Shown one piece after another: positions 22,700 to 34,824 of a DNA stretch of 64,000 bases (positions are counted from its first letter, which is position 1; every line of letters begins with the position of its first letter). Source of the DNA: Ctena decussata (lineage: Eukaryota; Mollusca; Bivalvia; Lucinida; Lucinidae); the NCBI GenBank assembly GCA_963989385.1, contig OZ022501.1, positions 2,552,001 through 2,616,000 of the forward strand, read 5' to 3'. The position numbers and the translations under genes are program-made. The notes beneath the pieces were generated by a model. That model ran no database searches, was not told where the DNA came from, and saw nothing but the letters and a program-made list of their open reading frames with translations.

Positions 22700-23898
22700 A
22701 ATATTGTCTATTGTCGAAACTGCAAATTATTGCGAGAAATTAACTCTTCCCCAAGAAGGGCAGAGAGGTAATTTTTATTCTCTCTTCCTTTCAGATATAA
22801 AATATTGGTTACATGCTCGCTCAGAATTTTTTTTTTTTTTTTTTTTTTGCTTTACTACATTTTTTCTTAAATGATGAAGAAGCAGATGAACCGACGATTC
22901 CATACTACCCTTGTCATGAAATATCATTCGAAAGGGGCTTAAAATTTTATAACGGTCATAAATCACTGGTGCGTATACTGAGGCAGATGAGACTCAATAA
23001 ACACCCAAACGTTATGTACAATACAGCACTCAGAGAGACTGACAGATAAGGATAGAATTTCTATGACGAACAACTTTTATAGAGAATAATATAGCCATTT
23101 TGTTTGGTTAGTAAGTTAGTTAGTTAGAAACTAGAATTTAGACAGTAGACGATTCAGCTGTTTCCACCATTATCTGTCAGTCTGCCTAAACCCAAGTTAA
23201 TTAGTTAGTTAGTTAATTAGTTATGTGGGTAATAGCCACATAACTAATTAACTAACTAACTAATTGACTGACTGACTAGTCTAGCAAAATCGCTTTAGTC
23301 ATCAGTTACGATACAGGAAGTATTGTCTAAATTCTCTAAACGTTTCTTAACTACGAGTAAGTAACTAACTTACTTACTAACTAAATGGCTAACTAACTAA
23401 CTTATCATACTCGCTTTGATGATTCTCTAAGAGAGGTTTTTGTCGATACAATATCTGATTAATCGGATTTTAATAGCGCGAAATTAGACCCCCCCCCCCC
23501 CTCCCTCCTTTTGACCTACCTACAAATCACCGAACTAAAACTGGTTAAACAAATATTTTTCAAAGCAACAGCAATGTAATTATGTCCTTGTTGCTATATA
23601 GAAAATCACAAAAAGAAAAACATGTAGACAAATATACACTGTAGCTTTCATCGTACTTTATTAAGTAACTAGCTTAATAACTAACTATCCTGCCTATTTT
23701 ATATTGCTAGATATAAGTGATATAAGCGCAGCAAAGTGCTTTCGAAAATGCATGAATTGGCGTAATGTTCAAATATTTCACGAGTATATTTACTTCTTAT
23801 TTACAATTTTAAAAGAAATCTGCGGCATATATGTGTATTCAAAATGCATGAATTGGCGTAATGTTCGAATAATTTGCGTGTATATTCATTTTTTATTT
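22700..23898. other. Non-coding interior with TTAG/CTAA hairpin
   Basis: Poly-T (22827-22848) and poly-C (23490-23501). TTAG/CTAA tetranucleotide repeats at 23108-23130, 23199-23265 and 23350-23400 include a perfect 30-bp stem with a 7-base loop (arms 23199-23228 and 23236-23265). A phrase AAATGCATGAATTGGCGTAATGTTC is duplicated at 23745 and 23841. No gene seen. Confidence 0.6.
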
Positions 23899-24132
23899 GA
23901 GCCGCGACGCGACAAAACCAACAATGTGGTTCTGCGCCACGTGCAGACTTAGATCAGCCTGGCCATCCGCCAAGTTTTACCAGACTATTCGTTTAATGCT
24001 CAAAGGGTAGCTAAGAGTCTATGCTACCACCATGCGGACAGCGAAGACTGATCAGACTGGGCGAATGCCCAGGCTGATCTGAGTCTGCGCTGGGCGCACA
24101 ACCACATTGTTGGTTTTGTCGTGTCGCGGCTC
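23899..24132. mobile_element. Foldback MITE family A, 234-bp copy
   Basis: Ends GAGCCGCGACGCGACAAAAC and GTTTTGTCGTGTCGCGGCTC, almost perfect; flanks ATTT and ATTT form a 4-bp target duplication. This is the best-preserved copy in the window. Confidence 0.9.
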
Positions 24133-25255
24133 ATTTAAATCTGTCTCATTCCCAGAGTCGAAGAATATCTATTGCCACTTATCTAATTAACATCGTCAAA
24201 GACACATTTTTGGATACGTAACATCCTAATGACACATTATTGGAATACTCAAGGCTTGAGATATGGAGTCAACATGGTTTCTAAAGAGATCTTCTATATA
24301 ATACAAGTAGCGGTTACGATGAAAGGCTTTTTTTTTTACTCATAATCACTTAGATAAGAGAATTCTTTGATAGAATGCTTTGATGAAAGGATCTGTTCAT
24401 TGAAGGTGATGATCAGTGCAAACCATCTTATATGGGCTTATATAGCACCCGGATAGCTACCCGGCAGGTGTCATCTTAATCACCTAAGCCGGAGATTCTG
24501 AATCATGTAAGTGCAAACACTCTTTGCAAACATGTCCTGCGAATATTTTTTTCGTTTTTTTTTTTTCAAGGATACCAAATTTTTGGGTCGAGCACGCATT
24601 TTTCGGGGATACAGTAATACGCCCACTTTGATTAGCTCTTAAAATTTAGATCAGATGTACTTGAAATGATTGTGTACTTTTGTGTCTGCTTTTAGTTGCT
24701 GCATAAACCTTTTTTTGTGCTTTATATAACTGCTTTGATTTTATTAACATGCTTATTAAACTGTTCGGGTCAAGATTTTTCTGTCCCTCACCTTCTGTCC
24801 TCCTTTCGCTCTTCAGCACAAGATTCCTTGTCATTCGCTTGTATGCCTGCAAGGTTTCTTGTACCTGAGAGCTTTGTTTTTCATTATCGCCCAGAAGTGT
24901 TCAAAAGTATAAGTATAAATAGTATCTAGTGCCGCCTTATATAATTGTAATATTCGTTTATACCCGATGTTGTTTACTTTGTAAGCATGAGAAAAGAAAT
25001 AAAGTTAATCTTGAAGTTGTCTGGAAATAATAAATATTACAGTCTATTTAATATATGCTATAAAAAATAAGAACCGCACTTTTTGTCCAAGCAAAACAAA
25101 ACGCACTTTGCTCATTTGAAATTGTGTATGCAGTCTGAATACTCGATTTGATAGTGCCGAAATAACCATAAAGATAAAGGGTGTTATGTTACCAGAACGA
25201 AAGGTAAAACTAGGTAACAAAGACAGTTTGCGTTATGATAGTCCCACTTTAATTA
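24133..25255. other. No gene seen
   Basis: Non-coding. AATAAAGTTAATC-type text and opposed frames near 24650-24930 do not resemble known proteins. Confidence 0.4.
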
Positions 25256-25259
25256 ACGT

Positions 25260-25385
25260 AAAAAAGTTTACTAGATTGACTTTCCTGGCCATTCAAAGCA
25301 TTCTCTGTACTTACCAAATACATTTCCTGGCATTTTGATTGTCCGAAGTTTCTTTATTATAATGTATACTCTCATACGAATTATG
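25260..25385 (+). repeat. Isolated fragment of the 364-bp subterminal module
   Basis: CAAAGCATTCTCTGTACTTACC AAATACATTT with a following GGCATTTTG and TTTCTTTATTATAAT matches the modules at 48120-48170 and 48550-48610 in the same orientation. It sits about 3 kb in from the left end. Confidence 0.6.
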
Positions 25386-25599
25386 AAAACAGTAGTCATT
25401 AATTCATGTGTATTCAGCTGCAGCCATGGACGGCCGTCCATAGAGATGCGTTACTCCGTGTGTAATATACGTCCAACTGCAATCTTGCTGTTACTATTTT
25501 ATAGCGCATTGCGTGTGTATTTGATAGTATTCCAATTATACATGTTATTGAGATTATGAACTGGCATAATCCTTTTTTGAAGTCTGCTAAATAGTTTAA

Positions 25600-26775
25600 G
25601 AGTACCGGAACTGCTGTATGACAAAGATAGAGAAATAGTAACTGTTTTTTTGTGTGTGTGTGTTTTTTTTTTCTATTTTAAATAAAAGGGAACTTTCTGC
25701 TAGTAGAACAACCACAGTTTGATCGGGTCTGCCATTAAACCTAATATTGCTTTTTATTCGCTCTATACATGCTACAAATGAAATTAAAGCGCGATAGGTC
25801 ACCAGGCCTTTTGAGATATTCTTGTTCTAAAGAGTAGACGGACAACAGACCAGTGGTATACTAAAACTAAGTTAACAACCTACGACACAGCGTAGATATT
25901 GGACCTATTCATTCGACGGCCATTTTGAAGAAACTAGGGAAATTTTTCGTAAGTCAGAAAAAAGGGATAACATTGTAACACACGAAAAGGAGCTGGCGGT
26001 GCCTACAAGTACATATGATCCACGTGTATAGGACATGACTCATAAAAAGGTTAGAAATAAACACCTCACTATATTTTTGATGTGGACAGCTGTATTTCAT
26101 GTAACCAGCGTCCATACTGATCACTGTTATGCAGATTTAGCAAGTTTGTTGTTTTAATTCTGGTGATAACGAGTCCGTACGATTTACCGGGAATACATCA
26201 ACTAGATATTGGGTTGTGTCAGGACTTTTAAAGATATTTTATTTATTTATAAAATATCTAATTCATTTTCGCCAAGATGGTCGCTGAAAGAAAGGTTGCG
26301 ATATCAGCGCTATGACGCAGGTTGTCAGCCTTTTATAAGCGGACCTGGTAAATCTTCGGCTTAGCGGAGTAAACAAGAAAGGACAGATGATCATGATCCT
26401 CCAAGCTTCCATAGTCATGCCTGCATGTGTTTCTGCGGACCATGCTAGAATATGCATGGTTTCAAAACACTCGGGTTTGAATTGTAAGACTTAAATAGAA
26501 AGAGGTTGAAAAACAATGTATCTGTTTAAGCTATAAAAATACACGTATATGATAATAAACCACATGCCCTATGCCAGATCGTACCGATGAAGCATGCAAA
26601 ACAGAAAAATAATCAGGCTTAAACTTTAAGAAAAGTTACAAAGACAATGTATGTACATGTACTACAGTGTTCCACGTGCATAAACTGAAACAGACATACA
26701 CATTATCAGAGCATGACGGCTAAATCACATGTACATTCTCAAATAATAAAGGAAAGTCTTTTTTAAACAGGCAGA

Positions 26776-26825
<50 letters not shown>

Positions 26826-27000
26826 ACCCCCAAAACCATATGCGCATCTCCAGAACATAAAGAAGCTTGCAATGTTTCGAAACTGCAAAGGGAGTTGCTC
26901 TGTCAAGATATAGGATTCAAAAACCCCAGAAGGACAGTCAAACAGACGGAAAAGCGTGCTCCGCCTTCGAAGAACATAAAAGGCTGGGCTTCTTCTACGG
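25600..27000 (+). repeat. Long direct repeat block, left copy
   Basis: A diverged copy of 44870-46520. Shared landmarks in order: GATCGG(G/A)TCTGCCATT, TTGTTCTAAAGAGTAGA, CAAGAAAGGACAGATGA, CTTTAAGAAA(A)GTT, an (AG)n tract (26779-26822), then CCCCAAAAC and a CAGACGG tail. Total 1.4 kb. The 3' part resembles a pearl-type end. No coding content. Confidence 0.6.
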
Positions 27001-28125
27001 ATGACGGACGTCCACGGAGATCGTGACGGACGTCCATGAACAAACCAATGGATGTCCACAGATATGAACGGACGTCCATGAAGAGATTGTTCGATGTCCA
27101 ATGATTTATAGATGTCTTTATAGAAAATTTTGGACGTCCATGGAGGGAATGAGGAACTTCAAGCTGCTGCAGATGGATATCTGTGAGTATAGTCATGATT
27201 ATAAGAAATGGTGGCGTTCTACAGGTGTCATGATGGGATTTCATATAGAAAGTGATGGACATCCATAGATTACATGACGGACGTCCATCAAAAACAGGTG
27301 CACGTCCACGGCTGTTATTATAGACGTCTACATTGAAACTGGTGAACGTCCAAGGACGCTTTGATGGAGGTCCACAGATTACACGACGGACGTCCATCAA
27401 AACAGGTGCACGTCAATGGCTGTCGTTATAGACGTTTGCATTGGAACTTGTGGTCGTCCAATTTTCCTTTGATGGACGTCCACAGATTACATGACGGACG
27501 TCCATCAAAGAAATATGAACGTCCACGACTGTCATTATAGACGTCTACATTAAAACTGGTGGACGTCCACGGATGTCATGATTTGTGCCAATAAAGAAAC
27601 TAGCCTAGCTGATGTCAACAGATTATTGATGGACATCCCTGAAGAAGACAATGGATGTCAACTGTTTTACTGATGGACGTCGATGAAAAAACTGATTGAT
27701 GTCAACAGGTATACTGATGGACATCCATAAAATACTGATAGACATCCAATGATGTCATGATAGGCTTCTCTTTATAAATATTAATAGATACATTGATGGA
27801 CGTCCATGACGACACTGACAGATGTCAACAGACACTTTGATGGACGTCCATAAAGAAACTGGTCAATGACCCAAAAATGATCAATAAGAAGTGTAGTCCC
27901 TGTTGTGCGGCCATGATATCTGCAATAAAAGAAAGGGGATCTAGACGTCTGTAGACGTCCATATAGAAACTGAATGAGGTCCACAGATGCCATGATGGAC
28001 GTCCATGAAGAAACTTATTGATATCAATATGTATATTGATGGACGGCCATGAAGAAGTGGTAAATGTCCAAGGATGCCATTATAGCCGTCTGTATAGATA
28101 CTGAGGGACGTCCATGACGACACGT
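27000..28125. repeat. GGACGTCC palindrome array
   Basis: More than twenty occurrences of GACGTCCA or TGGACGTCCA at 20-60 bp intervals, joined by phrases such as TGAAGAAACTGATGGATGTC, AACAGATTACATGACGGACG and ATTATAGACGTCTACATT. Frames on the minus strand are by-products. Smaller remnants occur at 36095-36260, 36613-36650, 43540-43640, 44225-44330 and 46600, all within the inner element. Confidence 0.75.
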
Positions 28126-28384
28126 AAAAATAAATGAAGAGTTAAAACTATTTAAGCAGTATTGCATGAATTAGCTTCCCTTTTGGAAAGGAATTTACCA
28201 GTAAATAATTATTAAGTCAAAAAGGAAGATGTTGAGCTTGTCATGAGGTCAATTATAGACTTAATCGGCAATCGTGGAGGCACATGATTTCGACAATGTC
28301 GGTTGGATCTGAACAATTGTCAGTTTGTCTGAGAATAGCATCTCTTAATCATCAGGTAAGAGACGTAGCCGTCTCGTACCTGAT

Positions 28385-28551
28385 GTCTATGGCCAATGTG
28401 TCCCGCGGAATGTGACAGTGAGTGTGGCTCGGAGAGGGATGCTCGTTGCCTGCCGAGAGCTGCCCATCATCTCTTTTCTTTAAACTTTTGGGGTTTAGCG
28501 ACACTGAAGAAGTTAAATGCAGAAACGCACGTCTGTCGCACTAAATTTGGT

Positions 28552-28582
<31 letters not shown>

Positions 28583-28585
28583 AGT
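28385..28585 (+). mobile_element. SINE-like interspersed repeat with (ATA)n tail, copy 1
   Basis: Nearly identical to 34228-34420 over TGTCCCGCGGAATGTGACAG, GGGATGCTCGTTGCCTGCCG, TTTTGGGGTTTAGCGACACT and CTGTCGCACTAAATTTGGTA. It ends in an ATA/TTA run (28553-28582). No tRNA head is evident in this copy. Confidence 0.65.
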
Positions 28586-28589
28586 AGAC

Positions 28590-30000
28590 ATGTTTCAGAT
28601 AAGCTTAACGTACAACGTTATTTACGGTATTGACGAAAACCAATACGGTAACTACCTAAACGATGACTACGGAGGCTTCTAAGTGATGTAAATGCGTGTG
28701 TATTTGACGCAGACCTCTGCACTTGGAATCAAAGGGCCAATAGCCCTGGAATGACAGATTCTATCAGAAGAAAGTCATGCTACGTCGGCTCAAAATAATT
28801 TCAAACTTCAGCCCTGTTGCTTGTATATGGTCCAACTCTAACAATGTAAATAAGCCATTTAGCGCAAATCACTTCATGCACTTGCCAAAATTCTATCTCT
28901 TGTACACAAGTAATTTCTGAATTCTGACAACGGTTACTGCTTTTCACTGACTTTTAAGCAGTCAGTGTTTGCGGTATTTCGCATTACATATGGACCACGA
29001 GAGTGTCTACTCCAATGTTTACAACATGGCAGTTTTATAAATAGCCACCGATAAACACACAACTACCGTATCATGTCCTAGATGTGGATAAACCTACATT
29101 ACATTCTCTGCTTCGGATTACTGTTTTAGGCATATTTACAACAGTAAACCATTTTTGTTGTTGTTGTAATTGTATTTTTTGGTTGTTGTTGTTGTTTTTA
29201 AGCGAATGCTAATTTATTTAAAATTAAAGAGAAAGATGCGCTCAAAGGGAGCGAATACGGTAATTGGCGGATTGATTTGTATTCGTTATATTTTTTGACC
29301 GCTGATGTCATTGGTTGGATACTTATCATTTTACAGAACTACATATCCTAAATAAATATACCTGCACAAGAATACGTTACATAAGTTCTCGTTTAACTCT
29401 GTATACAAAAGTTATTTTCAATTCCAGACGTTTTTAGCGAAATGAACTTATAATCACTTCATTTCTGAGCGGAAGAATACAGCTGTGAAAGCCACTTTCC
29501 AAAATACGCTTGTGACAGCAATGAATGACTGATAGAATCAGTCATTAATAAAAACCATTTCGCCTCGCTATTATGTGCATACGTGCGGATTTTACCACGA
29601 GAACTTTATTTTCATTAATGTTCGCGGAGACAAAAATTCACGTTTTCGCAATTAAGGCATATTCAAGGGTATTAAAGCCCGCGGATTCCTTATGTTTTCG
29701 TATTATTCCTTCATAAATCGGGCATTTAAGTATGCACTTTTCTGTTGACCGCCAAAAAATAAAAATAAATAAAATAAAAATGACTACACTCGAAAATTTT
29801 ACCGTTACATTATATGCCTAAAATCTGATAAGTTTTTGTCCGCTAGTCTCCTGGATACTGTTTTTAAACATTACTTTTTAAGGTACCTGGTTTTTTTATG
29901 GTTTATCAGATTGTAGCTGTTGTTTGTATTTTTGAGAATCTAACCCCTAGGAAACATTTTAATCCGTTTTTAAACGCGAAAATAAGATAACGCAAAATTT
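28590..30000. other. No gene seen
   Basis: Non-coding. (TTG)n-like text at 29155-29200. Nothing on either strand resembles an exon of a known family. Confidence 0.4.
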
Positions 30001-30006
30001 ATGGAA

Positions 30007-30262
30007 ACACAGCATTCAATAACCCAGAAAGCATGTTTTTCTTTTGTTTGTTTTTGATTTTTTGGCGTGTCACTGTGACATTAAACAAGTTTGATGTACG
30101 AGAGTACCCAGTTCGTGTGGACGGGGCAGGCCGGGTGGGGACACAGCATTCAATAACCCAGAAAGCATGTTTTTCTTTTGTTTGTTTTTGATTTTTTGGC
30201 GTGTGACATTAAACAAGTTTGATGTACGAGAGTACCCAGTTCGTGGCCTTAGGACTAGGTGG
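30007..30262 (+). repeat. 134-bp tandem duplication
   Basis: ACACAGCATTCAATAACCCA to the GTGGACGGGGCAGG segment occurs at 30007-30140 and again from 30141, differing mainly by a short deletion near CACTGTGAC. It is recent, given the near identity. Confidence 0.85.
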
Positions 30263-30724
30263 ACGGGGCGGGGTGGGTGGGTGGGGGATCAAAAGTTAAA
30301 AGAAAATAATCTGACATTTAACTATATTGGCCCTACAGGTGTTGGTCTAGCATCAGCCCTTGTTTGTTTATTTATTATTATTATCATTGATAGTAGTAGT
30401 AATAGTGTTTGTTTAGTATTACCCTTTTAACCTGTAAAAACATTAGATTTCGTGAAATTAGTCCGTTTGTGCGCCTATCTGCCTGTGTGCATGGCTAAAA
30501 CAATCTTACCTGCCTAGCTACTGTACCAATTAACTTGGGTGCTTCCGAAGCCATGACAGGTTTCATTGTTCTCGCTGTTTGCACAAGGGACGAAGGTACG
30601 ATCACTGTTTCATCTCAGCTTCGTCAGTATCTACATAATGCCCAAACCAACATCATCATATGCTATCCTATTCGAATGCATGGAAACGCTAATAAATACC
30701 GATTTTGTTATATTTGTTCTGGAA

Positions 30725-30759
<35 letters not shown>

Positions 30760-30918
30760 TACATTGGTATTAAGGGCTTTTCTGCTCATGACTAGTATAC
30801 ACCCCATATATTTCCCATAGTGAAGGGGAATTAAATGACTAAGAATAATTAATCTTTTGAGAAAAAATGAGATTTATGTTGAAAGAATTCCAGTTTGAAA
30901 TGTCATTGAAAACTTTAT

Positions 30919-31123
30919 GGAGCATGGCCAACACTGTTTTGTCATGCTCCGATACCCACGGCATCATAAATCTGTTACCATAGCAACTAATAATTCTTAT
31001 TGGTGTCAAAGTGACGTCATGTAGACGCCATTCTGACAAGGTACTAGGCATAACAGTTGGTAATTTCATAATATCTCTGACGTCACTGGTATAGGAGCAT
31101 GGCAAACAGTGTCGCCATGCTCC
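30919..31123. repeat. Paired GGAGCATG hairpins around two CRE-like sites
   Basis: Hairpins GGAGCATGG...CATGCTCC at 30919-30950 and 31094-31123 flank about 140 bp holding TGACGTCA at 31012-31019 and 31078-31085. Possibly the ends of a small decayed element. A (GT)n run lies at 30727-30756. Confidence 0.45.
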
Positions 31124-31335
31124 GCCAATTTTTCACTGATATAACATACTAAAATTTTTTAAACAGGAACTTCAGATTTTTTTAAACAAACAAATACATG
31201 TATCCTTAATTCATTTAATTCTTTGTTAATTGTGTCCCACAAGCGAAATCTTTGCTTCTGCGTATCGCACACAGTAGGCCTAATTCATTTTTCAAAAGGA
31301 GTTAATTTCAGTCATACACCCATAAACTTCAATAA

Positions 31336-32480
31336 ACAAGAGGGCCAAAAATGTCCCTAAATCGTTCACCTGAGTTTAAGGTTGCCATTGTTAAAATTGT
31401 ATGTGTTGGAGAAATTTAGCTGGAAGGCAGTAAATGACGACTGCCTTGTAATTTTAGCTTCATGGAAGTAACCTACATTCAACTGCCTTTTTTTTAAAAT
31501 CAGTATGAGTTAAAGGACCTCTAGGCAATGCTGCATACCATATTTCAAGCATCTGAACGCTGTTCTGAAAGATTTTTAAGTAAATATTTTTCTAACTCAA
31601 AACCTCGCAACATGCCACAGAGCCGTTTTGGACCGTGAGGCTGCCGTTGTGACAGACTTAATAGAGGCACATAAGGCAATGCTTCACACCAAAATTCAAG
31701 CAGCTGAGCCTAGTTGTTCTGTGGAAGAAAATTTTTGAATACTTAGTCTATGTATTTCTGTTCTTCAAACCCAGGACCCCCTGAGGCAGGACCATTTTGG
31801 ACCGTGGATGTTGTTCCATTGACCAAACCTGGTAAAAGACCACTAAGCAATGCTACATACCAATATCAAGCATCCGAGCCAAATGTTTCTGAAGAAGATT
31901 TTAACATTTTCCAGTGTATTTCTATGGTTCGAACGAACCACTACCTGGGGCGTGGCTATTTTAGATCCTGGGGCCACCAATTGAACAAACCTGATAAAGA
32001 ACCACTAGGCAATGCTACATATCGAATTTAAAGAATCTCAGCCTAGCATTTCTCGCGGAGAACATTTTAAAGTTAATTTTATTTTCGAACCTAAAACTAT
32101 GTGCCGCAGGACCATTTTAAATCCTGGTGCGGCCGTTTGAACAAAGTCCGTAGAGGTGTATTAGGCAATGCCTAATACCAAATTTCAAGTATCTCAGCCT
32201 AGGGGTTTTGACGAAGAAGACATCTGAATAGTTTTGTATGTATTTCTATGGTCCAAACCCAGAATACCTTGAGGTAGACGCTGAGGTAGACAGAACCTGA
32301 GGTAGACCCATGGACCTCTGTTTGAGCAAACTTGACAAAGGATAACCCGGCAATGTTACATACCAAATTTCAAGAGTCTGAACCCAGTGGTTCTGAAGAA
32401 GATTTTTGAATATTTTTCTATGTATTTATATTTTTCAAACCCAGGAACCCCTGGAGCGTGGCCACAAATAATGTCGAGTC
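31336..32480 (+). repeat. Tandem repeat element, about six units of 160 bp
   Basis: Starts AAGAGGGCCAAAAATGTCCC, TAAATCGTTCACCTGAGT, a typical bivalve repeat opening. Units share AGGCAATGCTACATACCAAA, TTTCAAGCATCTGAGCC and GAAGAAGATTTTTGAATA, starting near 31511, 31666, 31835, 31995, 32155 and 32340. Frames through it are repeat by-products. It resembles a pearl core, but clean inverted ends were not found. Confidence 0.65.
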
Positions 32481-32489
32481 CGTTTAGCT

Positions 32490-33379
32490 TTAGTGCAATC
32501 TGCACACATCCGCAGTGTTGTCCGTGCATCTGTACCTTTGTTATCGCGTTTCCCACACTGTAATTCGGTTTTCTAAAAGTATTTATTTCAGTCCATACGC
32601 CCATAAAACTTCAGCTAATAAATAAACCCACATAGCTTCTGCTAGCATGGCTGGTCTGTTGGGCTTAAGTCCGGGACGAAAGACCGACAGTATATGGCGA
32701 TAATTTAGGTAATAATAATGATGGTGCATATATTTGTCAGTAAACAGGTCGCGGCTGTCAACTTTTCGGGCAGCTGATCGTTAGTCAAGGACTGGATGCT
32801 TAGTAGCTGAGATGCGCGACACCTGTCAGAAAGTGGTATAGGCGTGTATGTGGCGTAACCTAGGTCGCGGCGACCTACTTTCTAGAATGGTAGGGTGGAT
32901 GACATGTAAGAGTTTGGTATAGTATTACACTTTTGGGATGCAAATAGACAGAGACAGAAATGTACTTACAGCCTGCCGGAAAAGAACATGATCACCAGTG
33001 TTAAAATGAACTATGTTGTGGCAACCTATATTTCGGGAATGTGACCTTTAGTTGTGCTTCGAATGCTTAAACTCCATTACAGAAACCGATCTATCACTCG
33101 AGGTCACTTGTCCGGATACTGGAAGACCGCAGCGACCTAGTGAACTATGCATAGTTTTCTCACTATCTCCTATGCATAGCAGACACTAGGTGCGTAAAAA
33201 AAGAATCAAAACCCCTAAAAAAATCTACCGACTGAATACAGGAAAAAGACCTATACTTCATTTGCTCTGGTTTTCAGGTTGAGTACGTTACGGCGATTTA
33301 CTTTTTTGGATAAACCACCTGCAGTGGTTGGTGTGTTTGGGATATAAAGGAGCTGAAAGGGAGAAGGTCAATATTATAT
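32490..33379. other. No gene seen
   Basis: Non-coding. The repeated phrases TAGGTCGCGGCGACCTA and AACAGGTCGCGGCTG (near 32750 and 32860) are short; no exon recognised. Confidence 0.35.
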
Positions 33380-33615
33380 GAGCTGCGACACGAGAAAAAC
33401 AACAAAGTGGTTGTGCGCCCAGTGCAGACTCAGATCAGCCTGGGCATCCGCCCAGTCTGATTAGGGTATTCGCTGTCCGCATGGATGTAGCTTAGTCCCT
33501 TAGCTACCCTTTAAGCGTTTAGCGGGGGCGCTGATCAGACTAGATGGATGCCCGGGCTGATCTGAGTCTGCGCTGAGCGCACAACCACATTGTTGGTTTT
33601 CTCGTGTCGTGGCTC
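33380..33615. mobile_element. Foldback MITE family A, 236-bp copy
   Basis: Ends GAGCTGCGACACGAGAAAAA and GGTTTTCTCGTGTCGTGGCT C; both flanks ATAT (4-bp target duplication). The interior has the family's paired TCAGCCTGGGCATCCGCC and GGATGCCCGGGCTGATCTGA segments. Confidence 0.88.
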
Positions 33616-34099
33616 ATATTTCAAAAGTCATGTCCACATACGCACAAACGGACGGACGCAGCAACATCAAACAGATGTCTATACCTCGCTCACAAATTCG
33701 GCTTGACATGAAATGAAAATATCATACGAACCGCTTTTACTTATTGGTTTTATACTTCTATGCTTCCGTAGTTTCATTTTGTCGGCAATAGCGTCAATAG
33801 CGTGATTAAGGTTATACGAAAAGCTTACCTGGAACATCTCTAGTACAACCATTGGCCGACACCACTGCTGGTGGACAATTTGTCCCCGAGGATATCATCA
33901 ACCCAGTTAGTGTTTCAGTGTTGGTTCTTGTTCTTTGGCATTGCGGTCACTACTTAAATACTGATTTAACGTATTTCTTATTCAATTTGATGTATATCTG
34001 GTTAAATTTCTTAATTGTTCTAAATCTAAGACTGACTTAGTCATGGCGACATGAATCTCAGCGGAGTTTGGCTTCCATTCTTTTGAGTTGTTATGGCTT

Positions 34100-34420
34100 T
34101 ATGCAGGTTCTTGCTGCATCAAACATTTCTTTCCTGATGGCCTTGTCTGTCGCCTTTCTCGAGACACAGGGGTTGAGGTGGCTCGATGGGGGACGCCTCC
34201 GCTCGCGGGTTAATACGTTGGCGTCTCTTTATCTTATCTGATGTCTTCGGCCAATGTGTCCCGCGGAATGTGACAGTGAGTGTGGCTTGGAGAGGGATGC
34301 TCGTTGCCTGCCGAGATCTACCCATCCTCTGTTTTCTTTCAATCTTTTGGGGTTAAGCGACACTGAAGAAGTTAAATACAGAAATGCGCGTCTGTCGCAC
34401 TAAATTTGGTATGAATACGT
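34100..34420 (+). mobile_element. SINE-like interspersed repeat, copy 2 with longer 5' part
   Basis: From 34228 it matches 28385-28585; upstream it includes GGCTCGATGGGGGACGCC and GCGGGTTAATACGTTGG, possibly a decayed tRNA-like head. No (ATA)n tail in this copy. Confidence 0.6.
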
Positions 34421-34824
34421 TTATATTAATTATAAGACTACGGGACATTTCAGTTGCCGAACCCACTGCGTACATGAGGTTGAATCAACCTTGATTCAAC
34501 GAATCAAGGTTGATTCAACCTTGTGTGTCTGCTGAAATAACAACCTACATCTCAAGCAACTATCTTAAAGAACATAACATCGTTCCCCAGCCTTGTGAAT
34601 GCTCTATATGTCCACAAGAGCCGAAGGCTAAGCGCATTTGGGTCTCAAACTCGTAGTTGAAAAGGGATATATCAAATCATTCATTCTCAGTCTTCCTACG
34701 CCGTATGTGTAAAAAATATGTTTCTATTAAAATTCGCTTTAAAACTGAACGCGTTTGTAGCACTGGCAAACTGTGAAGAAGACCATGTTCATCACACAAG
34801 TATGAAAAATGTGTTCTGTGAATA

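Noticed and set aside
26763..28123. Minus-strand frames rich in 'GRPS' and 'DVHHG' phrases
   Set aside because: They translate the GACGTCC array and the (AG)n tract; no start, splice or family support.
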